From: Actinomycetospora straminea
GTDB lineage: Bacteria > Actinomycetota > Actinomycetes > Mycobacteriales > Pseudonocardiaceae
Direction: 5' to 3'
Length of the DNA stretch: 64,000 bases
Assembly (NCBI RefSeq): GCF_028737255.1
Contig: NZ_JAQZAN010000006.1
Coordinates: 124,001 to 188,000, forward strand
The translations under genes were made by a program, and so were the position numbers. Of the stretch, positions 18,693-25,505 are shown piece after piece (position 1 is the first letter of the stretch; every line of letters begins with the position of its first letter). The notes beneath the pieces were generated by a model that was not told the DNA's origin, searched no databases, and saw nothing but the letters and a program-made list of their open reading frames with translations.

Positions 18693-19073
18693 TCAGTTGA
18701 AGCTGTCGCCGCAGGCGCACGAGCCGCCCGCGTTCGGGTTGTCGATCGTGAAGCCCTGCTTCTCGATGGTGTCGACGAAGTCGATGACCGCACCCTGCAG
18801 GTACGGCGCGCTCATGCGGTCGACCGCGACGGTCAGGCCGTTGAAGTCGCGCTCGAGGTCGCCGTCGAGGCTGCGGTCGTCGAAGAACAGCTGGTAGCGC
18901 AGGCCCGCGCAGCCACCGGGCTGCACGGCGATGCGCAGGGACATGTCGGTGCGGCCCTCCTGGTCGAGCAGGGCCTTCGCCTTGCCGGCCGCGGAGTCCG
19001 TCAGCTCGACGCCGTGCGGCTGCGCGGACGGAGCCTCGACGTCGGTCGGCGCGGCAGGGTTCTCGACGGTCAT
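18693..19073 (-). CDS. HesB/IscA/ErpA-type iron-sulfur carrier
   Basis: A-type carrier that hands [Fe-S] clusters to target enzymes. 126 residues, usual length plus a short N-terminal tail. The three cluster cysteines are in PGGCAGLRYQL and near the end in GGSCACGDSFN. ATG 19073 has AAGGGAGA close upstream. LipA, encoded in this window, is a typical client of such carriers, so a link through lipoate synthesis is possible; that is inference. Monocistronic. Confidence 0.92.
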   Translation of the reverse strand: MTVENPAAPTDVEAPSAQPHGVELTDSAAGKAKALLDQEGRTDMSLRIAVQPGGCAGLRYQLFFDDRSLDGDLERDFNGLTVAVDRMSAPYLQGAVIDFVDTIEKQGFTIDNPNAGGSCACGDSFN

Positions 19074-19241
19074 GGTTCTCCCTTGAGCTCCCGGGACGCT
19101 GTGCACTCACTCGGCACAACTGGTCGCGGTGCCGTGTATTCCCGTGGGACCGGTGTACCCGCCCCGCGGCGTGCCTCCATGCTCGCACACCGCGGCCGGT
19201 GCCTCACGCGTGCGCGAGATCACCCGTACCGGCGGGTCACC

Positions 19242-20378
19242 TCACGCGGGGCGGGCGCCCCACCGCCGGGCCACGCCCTCGGCGAGGTCGGCCAGCCGCG
19301 CCGCCGGCTCGGCCAGCGCCGCCTCCACCGACCCCGCGTCCGCCGCCACCGAGTACGCGCCCTCGATGCCGGCCCCCAGCGCCTCGCCGGCGGTCATGTC
19401 GACCTGCCCGGCCAACGCGATGCACGGCACCTCGTGCTCCCGGGCCCGCGCCGCCACCACCGTGACGAGCTTGCCGTGCAGCGACTGGCCGTCGAGGCGT
19501 CCCTCGCCGGTGACGACCAGGTCGGCCCGGTCCAGCGCGGCGTCCAGCCCGGCGACGTCGCGGACGAGCTCGCCGCCGGGCACCCGCCGCGCGCCGAGGG
19601 CCAGCAGGGCCGCCCCGAGCCCGCCCGCCGCCCCGGCGCCGTGCTGCTCGGCGAGGTCCGGACGCCCGCACGCCGCCCCCAGCACGGCGCCCCACGTCGT
19701 CAGCGCCGCGTCGAGGGCGGTGACGGTGTCCGCGTCGGCGCCCTTCTGCGGCCCGAACACCGCGGCGGCCCCCTCCGGGCCGGTGAGGACGTGGTCGACG
19801 TCGGCGGCGACGACGAGGTCGACGCCGTCCAGCCGCGTCACGACCTCGTCCAGGCCCTCGAGGCCGGCGACCGCCGCCAGCGCGCCGCCGCCGTCGGCCA
19901 CCGCCGCGCCGTCACCGTCCCGGGGGATCGCCCCGAGCGCGGCCAGCATGCCGGCGCCGCCGTCGGTGCACGCCGAGCCGCCGAGCCCGACCACCAGGCG
20001 CGCCGGGCCCGTCGCGACCGCCGCCGCGACCAGCTCGCCCACCCCCCGGCTCGTCGCGGCCGCCGCCGTGGCCGGCGTGCGCTCGGCCACCAGGTGCAGC
20101 CCGCACGCCGACGCCGACTCGACGTAGGCGCCGTCGTCCAGCTCCAGCCACGTCGCCGTGGTCGGGAGCCCGAGCGGACCGGTGACCTCGAGGTCGTGGC
20201 GGGTCCCGCCGCGCGCGGTGTGCAGGACCTCCACGAACCCGGTCCCCCCGTCGGCCAGCGGCAGCAGGACCGTGGTGTCGGCCGGGACGGCACGCGCCCA
20301 GCCCTCCGCCATCGCGGTGGCGGCCTCGGCGGCGGTGAGACTGCCGCCGAAGGAGTCGGGAGCGAACAGGACGCGCAT
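19242..20378 (-). CDS. glycerate kinase (GlxK family)
   Basis: Phosphorylates D-glycerate, probably to 2-phosphoglycerate, in glyoxylate or serine breakdown. 378 residues, standard length. Family motifs: RVLFAPDSFGGSLTAAEAA at the start, PLADGGTGFVEVL, VGLGGSACTDGGAGML and VTGEGRLDGQSLHGK. ATG 20378 is 7 nt after the -10 TACCGT, so the mRNA is leaderless and the start is well fixed. Divergent from the DUF3043 gene, with the two -10 elements only 19 nt apart. Confidence 0.92.
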   Translation of the reverse strand: MRVLFAPDSFGGSLTAAEAATAMAEGWARAVPADTTVLLPLADGGTGFVEVLHTARGGTRHDLEVTGPLGLPTTATWLELDDGAYVESASACGLHLVAERTPATAAAATSRGVGELVAAAVATGPARLVVGLGGSACTDGGAGMLAALGAIPRDGDGAAVADGGGALAAVAGLEGLDEVVTRLDGVDLVVAADVDHVLTGPEGAAAVFGPQKGADADTVTALDAALTTWGAVLGAACGRPDLAEQHGAGAAGGLGAALLALGARRVPGGELVRDVAGLDAALDRADLVVTGEGRLDGQSLHGKLVTVVAARAREHEVPCIALAGQVDMTAGEALGAGIEGAYSVAADAGSVEAALAEPAARLADLAEGVARRWGARPA

Positions 20379-20385
20379 GCGGATC

Positions 20386-20391
20386 ACGGTA
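20386..20391 (-). promoter_or_regulatory. -10 element of glycerate kinase gene
   Basis: TACCGT on the minus strand, 7 nt before the ATG: leaderless layout. Confidence 0.6.
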
Positions 20392-20410
20392 GGGGGTGGG
20401 CGCGGTGCCC

Positions 20411-20416
20411 TATCCT
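20411..20416 (+). promoter_or_regulatory. -10 element of DUF3043 gene
   Basis: TATCCT, 7 nt before the GTG at 20424, so initiation should occur at the start codon itself. It decides this GTG as the start. Confidence 0.65.
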
Positions 20417-20423
20417 GGTCGGC

Positions 20424-21101
20424 GTGAAGTTCCTGCGCCGCGGTTCCGCCACCTCCCCCGAGTCCGTCGACGGCCCGTCGGACGAGGCCGCGGAGCGCGA
20501 GGCCGTGGTGGTCGGCGAGCGGGGCCGCTCGCAGACCGCCGGCAAGGGCCGCCCGACGCCGTCGCGCCGCGACGCGGAGGGCCGCCGCCGCGGGCCCGTG
20601 GCGCCGGCGCCGAAGACGCAGCGCGAGGCGATCAAGCGCGCGCGGGCGCTGCGCGGGAGCAAGGAGGACCGCCGCAAGTCCTCCGCCGACCGCAAGCAGG
20701 CCGCGGCCGACCGTCGCAAGCGGATGATGGCCGGGGACGACTCGGTGCTCCTCCCCCGCGACCGGGGTCCCGCCCGGGCCTACGCCCGCGACCTCGTCGA
20801 CGCCCGCCGCAACCTCATGGGCCTGTTCATGCCGCTCGCGGTGGTCATCTTCGTGACGGTGATCGTCCCGGTGCCCGCGGTGCAGACGGCCGGCAGCCTG
20901 ATCTGCCTGGTGATGCTCGTGATGATGGCGCTCGAGGGCGTCCTGCTCGGGCGGTACGTGGTGACGCGGGTGCGGTCGAGGTTCCCGAAGGAGCAGATCG
21001 GCGGACTGTCGTACGGCTGGTACGCGTTCACCCGCGCGACCCAGCTGCGGCGCCTGCGGATGCCCGCCCCGCGCGTCGCGCGCGGCACCACCATCGACTG
21101 A
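20424..21101 (+). CDS. DUF3043 membrane protein
   Basis: 225 residues with no known activity. Residues 1-115 are highly charged and probably disordered (many Arg/Lys/Asp, for example SKEDRRKSSADRKQAAADRR). Two membrane helices follow at about 133-151 (LMGLFMPLAVVIFVTVIVPV) and 156-178 (TAGSLICLVMLVMMALEGVLL), then a basic C-terminal tail with FPKEQIGGLSYGWYAFTRA, the conserved part of the family. Rv2206 occupies the same place in M. tuberculosis. Its TGA stop is in frame with cobU, which begins 9 nt later. Confidence 0.88.
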   Translation: MKFLRRGSATSPESVDGPSDEAAEREAVVVGERGRSQTAGKGRPTPSRRDAEGRRRGPVAPAPKTQREAIKRARALRGSKEDRRKSSADRKQAAADRRKRMMAGDDSVLLPRDRGPARAYARDLVDARRNLMGLFMPLAVVIFVTVIVPVPAVQTAGSLICLVMLVMMALEGVLLGRYVVTRVRSRFPKEQIGGLSYGWYAFTRATQLRRLRMPAPRVARGTTID

Positions 21102-21110
21102 GGCGCGCCG

Positions 21111-21635
21111 ATCCCCCGCACCCTCGTCCTCGGCGGCACGCGCTCGGGCAAGTCCGCGCACGCCGAGGCCCTGCTCGACGCCGAGGCGCCCGCGCTGTAC
21201 GTGGCGACGGCCCGCGGCGTCGACCCGGCGACCGACCCGGAGTGGGCCGACCGGGTCGCGACGCACCGGCAGCGCCGTCCCGCGACCTGGCGCACCGTCG
21301 AGGACGCCGACCTCCCCGCGGTGCTCGCCGGCGCACCCGCCGAGCCGGTGCTCGTCGACGACCTCGCCACCTGGGTGACCGGCCTCCTCGACGACGCCGG
21401 GTGGGCCCGCGACGCCCCGTCGGTCGCGGCGGCGCGGAACGACCTCGTCGCCGCGGTGGCGGGCCACGACGGGACGCTCGTGCTCGTGTCCGCCGAGGTG
21501 GGGCTGGGCGTCGTGCCGTCGACGAGCGCGGGCCGGCGGTTCCGCGACGAGCTCGGCGCGCTCAACCAGGAGCTCGCGGCCGTCTGCGACGAGGTGTGGC
21601 TGCTCGTGGCCGGGCTGCCCCTGCGCCTGCGGTGA
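21111..21635 (+). CDS. cobU: adenosylcobinamide kinase/guanylyltransferase, non-standard start
   Basis: Phosphorylates adenosylcobinamide and attaches GMP in late cobamide assembly. The P-loop GGTRSGKSAHAEALL and the C-terminal EVGLGVVPSTSAGRRFRDEL and VWLLVAGLPLRLR are diagnostic. There is no ATG, GTG or TTG between the in-frame DUF3043 stop (21099-21101) and the P-loop. ATC at 21111, with GAGG 7 nt upstream, is the best candidate and gives PRTLVLGG at the right distance. Starting at the first GTG (21201) would delete the P-loop. Alternatives: readthrough of the DUF3043 TGA, or a base error. About 174 residues. Likely operon with cobT and cobS. Confidence 0.75.
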   Translation: MPRTLVLGGTRSGKSAHAEALLDAEAPALYVATARGVDPATDPEWADRVATHRQRRPATWRTVEDADLPAVLAGAPAEPVLVDDLATWVTGLLDDAGWARDAPSVAAARNDLVAAVAGHDGTLVLVSAEVGLGVVPSTSAGRRFRDELGALNQELAAVCDEVWLLVAGLPLRLR

Positions 21636-21691
21636 GCCCCACCGGATACCGTCACCGCGACCCCGTCGAGCCCGTCCCGGGAGGACCGCGC

Positions 21692-22687
21692 GTGCACCCC
21701 GTCGCCTCCGCGTCCGGTGTCGCGCCCCCCGACGAGACGGCCCGGCGCGAGGCCCTCGCGGCCCTGCCGGGCGGGACCTACGGGCGGCTCGAGGATCTCG
21801 CCGCCTGGCTCGCCGCCTGCCAGGGCCGCGCGCCGGCCCGCGCGCCGCGCCGGGTGCGGGCGGTCCTCTTCGCCGCCGACCACGGGATCGCCGCGGCCGG
21901 GGTGTCGGCGCACGCCCCGGGCGAGACCCAGGTGCGGGTGGCCGCCGTCCGGGACGGGTCGGCGCCGGTGTGCCGGTTCGCCGAGACCGCGGACGCCGGG
22001 CTGCGGGTCATCGACGTCGGGCTCGGCGCCCCGGTCGAGGGCGACGCGCGCGACGACCGCGCCGCGCTGCGGGGCGGCGGGCGGCTCGACGTCGAGGACG
22101 TCATGACCGCCGAGCAGGCCGCGGCGGCGGTCCGCGCGGGCCGTGAGGTGGCCGACGAGGAGGTCGACGAGGGCGCCGACCTGCTCGTGGCCGGCGAGCT
22201 CGCCGTCGGCGTCAGCACCCCGACCGCCGTCCTCGCCGCGGCCATGACCGGTCGCGAGCCGGTGGCCGTCGTGGGCCGCGGGAGCGGGATCGACGACCGC
22301 GTGTGGATGGTCAAGGCGGCCGCGGTCCGCGACGCGCTGTGGCGGGCCCGGTCGCTGGGCCGCGACCCGATGGCCCTGCTGCGGGTCGCCGGCGGCGCCG
22401 ACCTGGCCGCGCTCACGGGCTTCCTGGCCCAGGCCGCGCGGCGGCGGACCCCGGTGGTCCTCGACGGCGCCGCCACCGCCGTCGCCGCGCTGCTCGCCGA
22501 CACCGACGCCCCCGGCGCCCGCGCCTGGTGGGTGGCCGGGTCCCGGTGCACCGAGCCCGCGCAGGCCGTCGCCCTCGAGCTGCTCGGGCTGGACCCGCTG
22601 CTCGACCTGCAGATGCGCGCCGGTCAGGGCACCGGCGCGCTCACGGCCGTCGGGCTGGTGCGGGCGGCCGTGCACGCCGCCGGGTGA
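21692..22687 (+). CDS. cobT: nicotinate-nucleotide--dimethylbenzimidazole phosphoribosyltransferase
   Basis: Activates the lower ligand (DMB) to alpha-ribazole phosphate for cobamide assembly. About 331 residues. Motifs: VRAVLFAADHGIAAAGVSA, ETQVRVAAVRDGSAPV, VGVSTPTAVLAAAMTGREP and LDLQMRAGQGTGALTA; the catalytic Glu should be in the VEDVMTAEQA/GELAVGVST region. GTG 21692 has GGGAGG 8 nt upstream. An earlier in-frame GTG at 21632 overlaps the cobU stop (GTGA) and could also be used. Confidence 0.92.
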   Translation: MHPVASASGVAPPDETARREALAALPGGTYGRLEDLAAWLAACQGRAPARAPRRVRAVLFAADHGIAAAGVSAHAPGETQVRVAAVRDGSAPVCRFAETADAGLRVIDVGLGAPVEGDARDDRAALRGGGRLDVEDVMTAEQAAAAVRAGREVADEEVDEGADLLVAGELAVGVSTPTAVLAAAMTGREPVAVVGRGSGIDDRVWMVKAAAVRDALWRARSLGRDPMALLRVAGGADLAALTGFLAQAARRRTPVVLDGAATAVAALLADTDAPGARAWWVAGSRCTEPAQAVALELLGLDPLLDLQMRAGQGTGALTAVGLVRAAVHAAG

Positions 22688-23430
22688 GGGCCGGCCTGGC
22701 GCTCGCGGTCGCCATGTTCACCGTCGTGCCGGTGCGCGCCCCGCGGATCGACCGGCCGGCGGCGCGGGTGGCGCTCGCGGTGGTGCCGCTGCTCGGGGTG
22801 GTGCTCGGCGCGCTGCTCGGGGCCGTCGCGGCGGGGCTGGTCGCGGCCGGCGCGCCGGGCCTGCTCGGGGGGCTCGTGGCTGTGGGGCTCGGGGCGGCGG
22901 CGACACGGGGGCTGCACCTCGACGGGCTGGCGGACCTCGCCGACGGCCTCGGGAGCCACGGTGACGCCGCGCGCACGCTGGCGATCATGAAGGACCCCGG
23001 GGTCGGCGCCTTCGCGGTCGTCTGGTTGGTCGTCGTGCTCGGGGTGCAGGCCGCGGCGTTCGGGGCGCTGGCCGAGCGGGGCCTGCTCGTGGCCGTCGTG
23101 GGCGGCGCGCTCGCCCTGGGCCTCGGGCGGGCGGCGTTCGCGTGGGTGGCGCGGCGCGGGGTGCCCGCGGCGTCGCCGGACGGCCTCGGCGCGCTGGTCG
23201 CGGGCACCCAGCCGGCGTGGGTGGCGCCCGTGTGGGCGGTGGTGCTCGGCGCGGCCGCGATCCCGGTGCTGGGCTGGCGCGCCGGGGTGGCCGCGGTGCT
23301 CGCCGCCCTCGTCGTCGTGCTCGTCGCCGCCCACGCCCGCCGGCGCCTCGGCGGCGTGTCGGGCGACGTGTTCGGGGCGTGCGCGGAGCTCGCCGTCGCT
23401 GCCGGCCTGGTCGTGCTGGCGACGGGGTAG
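22684..23430 (+). CDS. cobS: adenosylcobinamide-GDP ribazoletransferase (cobalamin synthase)
   Basis: Integral membrane enzyme joining adenosylcobinamide-GDP and alpha-ribazole. 248 residues, mostly hydrophobic. The family Asp-rich motif LHLDGLADLADGLGSHGD and KDPGVGAFAVVWLV are present, and GGVSGDVFGACAELAVAAG near the end. GTG 22684 overlaps the cobT stop (GTGA), so cobT and cobS are coupled. The stop codon TAG abuts an inverted copy of a dispersed repeat. Confidence 0.95.
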   Translation: MRAGLALAVAMFTVVPVRAPRIDRPAARVALAVVPLLGVVLGALLGAVAAGLVAAGAPGLLGGLVAVGLGAAATRGLHLDGLADLADGLGSHGDAARTLAIMKDPGVGAFAVVWLVVVLGVQAAAFGALAERGLLVAVVGGALALGLGRAAFAWVARRGVPAASPDGLGALVAGTQPAWVAPVWAVVLGAAAIPVLGWRAGVAAVLAALVVVLVAAHARRRLGGVSGDVFGACAELAVAAGLVVLATG

Positions 23431-23474
23431 CAGCGAACGCGCTGTTCGCTGCTCCTACGCGCACGAACGGCGCG
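23430..23474 (-). repeat. dispersed repeat, inverted copy
   Basis: Read on the minus strand it ends in GCAGCGAACAGCGCGTTCGC and carries CGCGCCGTTCG at its start, matching copies at 13829 and 23519. It overlaps the last base of the cobS stop codon. Confidence 0.6.
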
Positions 23475-23518
23475 CGCGCGGCAGGCACCGCGAGCGCGCC
23501 GTCGTGATCAACGGGGAC

Positions 23519-23556
23519 TTCGCTCGCCTAGAGGCAGCGAGCAGCGCGTTCGCTGC
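23519..23556 (+). repeat. dispersed repeat, copy 2
   Basis: TTCGCTCGCCTAGAGGC...CAGCGCGTTCGCTGC, 34 of 38 bases identical to the copy at 13829-13866. With the inverted copy 45 bp to its left it makes an inverted pair between cobS and ilvE, which converge here. Confidence 0.65.
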
Positions 23557-23585
23557 ATCAGGCGCTGGCACCCGGCGCGCCGGCC

Positions 23586-24686
23586 TCAGGCCAGCCGCCA
23601 CATCCAGCCGCGGGTGTCGGGCGCCGCGCCGCGCTGGATGGCGGTGAGGCGATCGCGCAGCCGGTGGGTCACCGGGCCCGGGGTGCCGTCGCCGATGTCG
23701 TAGCCGCCGCCCTCGTGCTTGACGGTGCCCACGGGCGTGATCACCGCGGCGGTGCCGCAGGCGAACACCTCGGTGAGGTGCCCGGACGCGACCTCCTTCT
23801 CCACCTCGTCGGTGGAGATGCGGCGCTCGGTGACCGTCGCCCCCTCCTCGGCCGCGAGCTCGAGCAGCGAGCGGCGGGTGACGCCGGGCAGCAGCGAGCC
23901 GGTGAGCTCCGGGGTGACGACCTCCGTCGCCCCCGAGGAGTCGGTGAACACGAAGAAGAGGTTCATGCCCCCCATCTCCTCGATCCACCGGTGCTCGAGG
24001 GCGTCGAGCCACACCACCTGGTCGCAGCCCTGGGCCGACGCCTGGGCCTGGGCCGCGAGCGAGGCCGCGTAGTTGCCGCCGCACTTGGCCTCGCCGGTGC
24101 CGCCGGGGACGGCGCGCACGTAGTCGGTCGAGAGCCACACCGTCACCGGGGCCAGCCCCCGCGGGAAGTACGCGCCGGCCGGGGAGGCGATGAGCAGGTA
24201 GAGGTACTCCTCGCTCGGCCGCACACCGAGCCCCGACGACGACCCGAACATGAAGGGCCGCAGGTAGAGCGAGTCCTCGCCGCCGGCGGCCGGCACCCAC
24301 CGCTTGTCGACCGCGACGAGCTCGCGCAGCGAGTCGACGAACAGCTCCTCGGGCAGCGGCGGCATCGCGAGGCGCTCGGCCGAGCGTTGCATGCGCGCGG
24401 CGTTGGCCTGCGGGCGGAACGCGTGCACCGAGTCGTCGGCCCAGCGGTAGGCCTTGAGCCCCTCGAAGATCGTCTGGCTGTAGTGCAGCACGACGGAGGC
24501 CGGGTCCATGGCCAGCGGCTGGTACGGGCCGACCTGGGCGTCGTGCCACCCGCGGGCGGCGTCCCAGGAGATGGTCACCATGTGGTCGGTGAAGAACTTC
24601 CCGAACCCGGGCGCGGCGAGTACCTCCGCCACACGCTCCGCGGTCGCCGGGGCGGGGTGCGGGGTGTGGGCGAAGGTCGTACTCAT
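23586..24686 (-). CDS. ilvE: branched-chain amino acid aminotransferase
   Basis: PLP enzyme interconverting Leu, Ile, Val and their 2-oxo acids with glutamate as partner. 366 residues, type II family. Hallmarks: [31 protein letters not shown], the PLP lysine K201 in [26 protein letters not shown] and [17 protein letters not shown] 24686 is 6 nt after TAGTCT on the minus strand, a leaderless arrangement. Monocistronic. Confidence 0.95.
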   Translation of the reverse strand: MSTTFAHTPHPAPATAERVAEVLAAPGFGKFFTDHMVTISWDAARGWHDAQVGPYQPLAMDPASVVLHYSQTIFEGLKAYRWADDSVHAFRPQANAARMQRSAERLAMPPLPEELFVDSLRELVAVDKRWVPAAGGEDSLYLRPFMFGSSSGLGVRPSEEYLYLLIASPAGAYFPRGLAPVTVWLSTDYVRAVPGGTGEAKCGGNYAASLAAQAQASAQGCDQVVWLDALEHRWIEEMGGMNLFFVFTDSSGATEVVTPELTGSLLPGVTRRSLLELAAEEGATVTERRISTDEVEKEVASGHLTEVFACGTAAVITPVGTVKHEGGGYDIGDGTPGPVTHRLRDRLTAIQRGAAPDTRGWMWRLA

Positions 24687-24692
24687 GGCGCC

Positions 24693-24698
24693 AGACTA
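24693..24698 (-). promoter_or_regulatory. -10 element of ilvE
   Basis: TAGTCT on the minus strand, 6 nt before the ATG. Confidence 0.6.
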
Positions 24699-24757
24699 GT
24701 CCGCCGGGCGGGTCGGACGCGCCCCCGACACCGGCGGGCGGAGGCGCCTCCGGGGTC

Positions 24758-25177
24758 TCAGGCCCGCCGGCGACGGGTGATCGACCAGTGGTTGGTCCCC
24801 GCCTCGAGGGCGTAGCTGACGTCGTCCACGGCGGCGCGGGCGAGCGCGAGGCCCCGGCCCCTCTCGGCCAGCGCGTCCGGGAGGACGGCCGCCCCCGGGT
24901 CGACGTCGACGGGCGGTCCGTCGTCGTACAGGTCGGCGGTGAGGTCGGCCGGTCCGGCGCCGAGCTCGACGGTCAGGCCGACCGCGCCGTGGGCCCCCGC
25001 GTGCTCCACGACGTTGGCGACCAGCTCGGCGAGGGCGATCTCGAAACTGGTCCGGTCGGCGTCGGCGACGCCGTCGACGTCGACGAGGAGATCGGCGAGC
25101 AGGGCATGGACCTGCTCGAGGCACTCCGGGGTGGCCGGGACCCGGAGCCTGCGGTGGTGGACTCCGTCAGCGCTCAC
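24758..25177 (-). CDS. RsbW/SpoIIAB-like anti-sigma-type ATP-binding protein
   Basis: GHKL-fold serine kinase of the partner-switching type, 139 residues. N-box ELVANVVEHA with N55 for Mg-ATP, G1 box LYDDGPPVD, G2 box LAERGRGLALARAAVDD. No sigma factor gene is nearby, so its partner may not be a sigma factor. GTG 25177 overlaps the STAS gene end by 11 nt; it is the last gene of the four-gene operon PP2C-GT2-STAS-kinase. Family is clear, partner unknown. Confidence 0.85.
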   Translation of the reverse strand: MSADGVHHRRLRVPATPECLEQVHALLADLLVDVDGVADADRTSFEIALAELVANVVEHAGAHGAVGLTVELGAGPADLTADLYDDGPPVDVDPGAAVLPDALAERGRGLALARAAVDDVSYALEAGTNHWSITRRRRA

Positions 25178-25505
25178 CGACGGCCTGCTCGACGGTGCCG
25201 TGCGGGCGCAGCACCCGGTCGAGGTTCGTCAGCGACAGCACGGTCTGCACCTGCTCGGGGACGCTCGCGATCCGCAGGTCCCCGCCGGCCTGCCGCGCGG
25301 TCTTCAGCCCCGCGATGAGGGCGCCCAGCCCCGACGAGTCCATGAAGTCGGTGCTGCTGAGGTCGACGACGACGCGCGACCGGCCGCCCTGCACCGTCGT
25401 GGCCACCACCTCGCGCAGCCGCGGTGCCAGCACCATGTTCAGCCGCCCGTGCGGCCGCAGGACCGCGGTGTCCGGGGCGACGCCCTCCGTCTCCACGTCG
25501 ATCAC
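25167..25505 (-). CDS. STAS-domain anti-sigma factor antagonist
   Basis: SpoIIAA/RsbV-like partner of the neighbouring RsbW-like kinase, 112 residues. HGRLNMVLAPRLREVV, then the phosphorylation helix SSTDFMDSSGLGAL with Ser57/Ser58 as the expected target. When unphosphorylated it should bind the kinase and free the kinase's client. GTG 25505 overlaps the glycosyltransferase stop (GTGA), so its amount is tied to synthase translation. Adjacent PP2C gene supplies the likely phosphatase. Confidence 0.88.
   Translation of the reverse strand: MIDVETEGVAPDTAVLRPHGRLNMVLAPRLREVVATTVQGGRSRVVVDLSSTDFMDSSGLGALIAGLKTARQAGGDLRIASVPEQVQTVLSLTNLDRVLRPHGTVEQAVGER

Noticed and set aside
20380..20423. Cobalamin riboswitch before the cob genes
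   Set aside because: The DUF3043-cobUTS transcript seems to start at the first codon, so there is no leader to hold one, and no B12-box was seen before cobT.
20424..21635. DUF3043-CobU as a single fused protein by TGA readthrough
   Set aside because: Possible, but an ATC start with a spaced GAGG is simpler. Kept only as an alternative in the findings.
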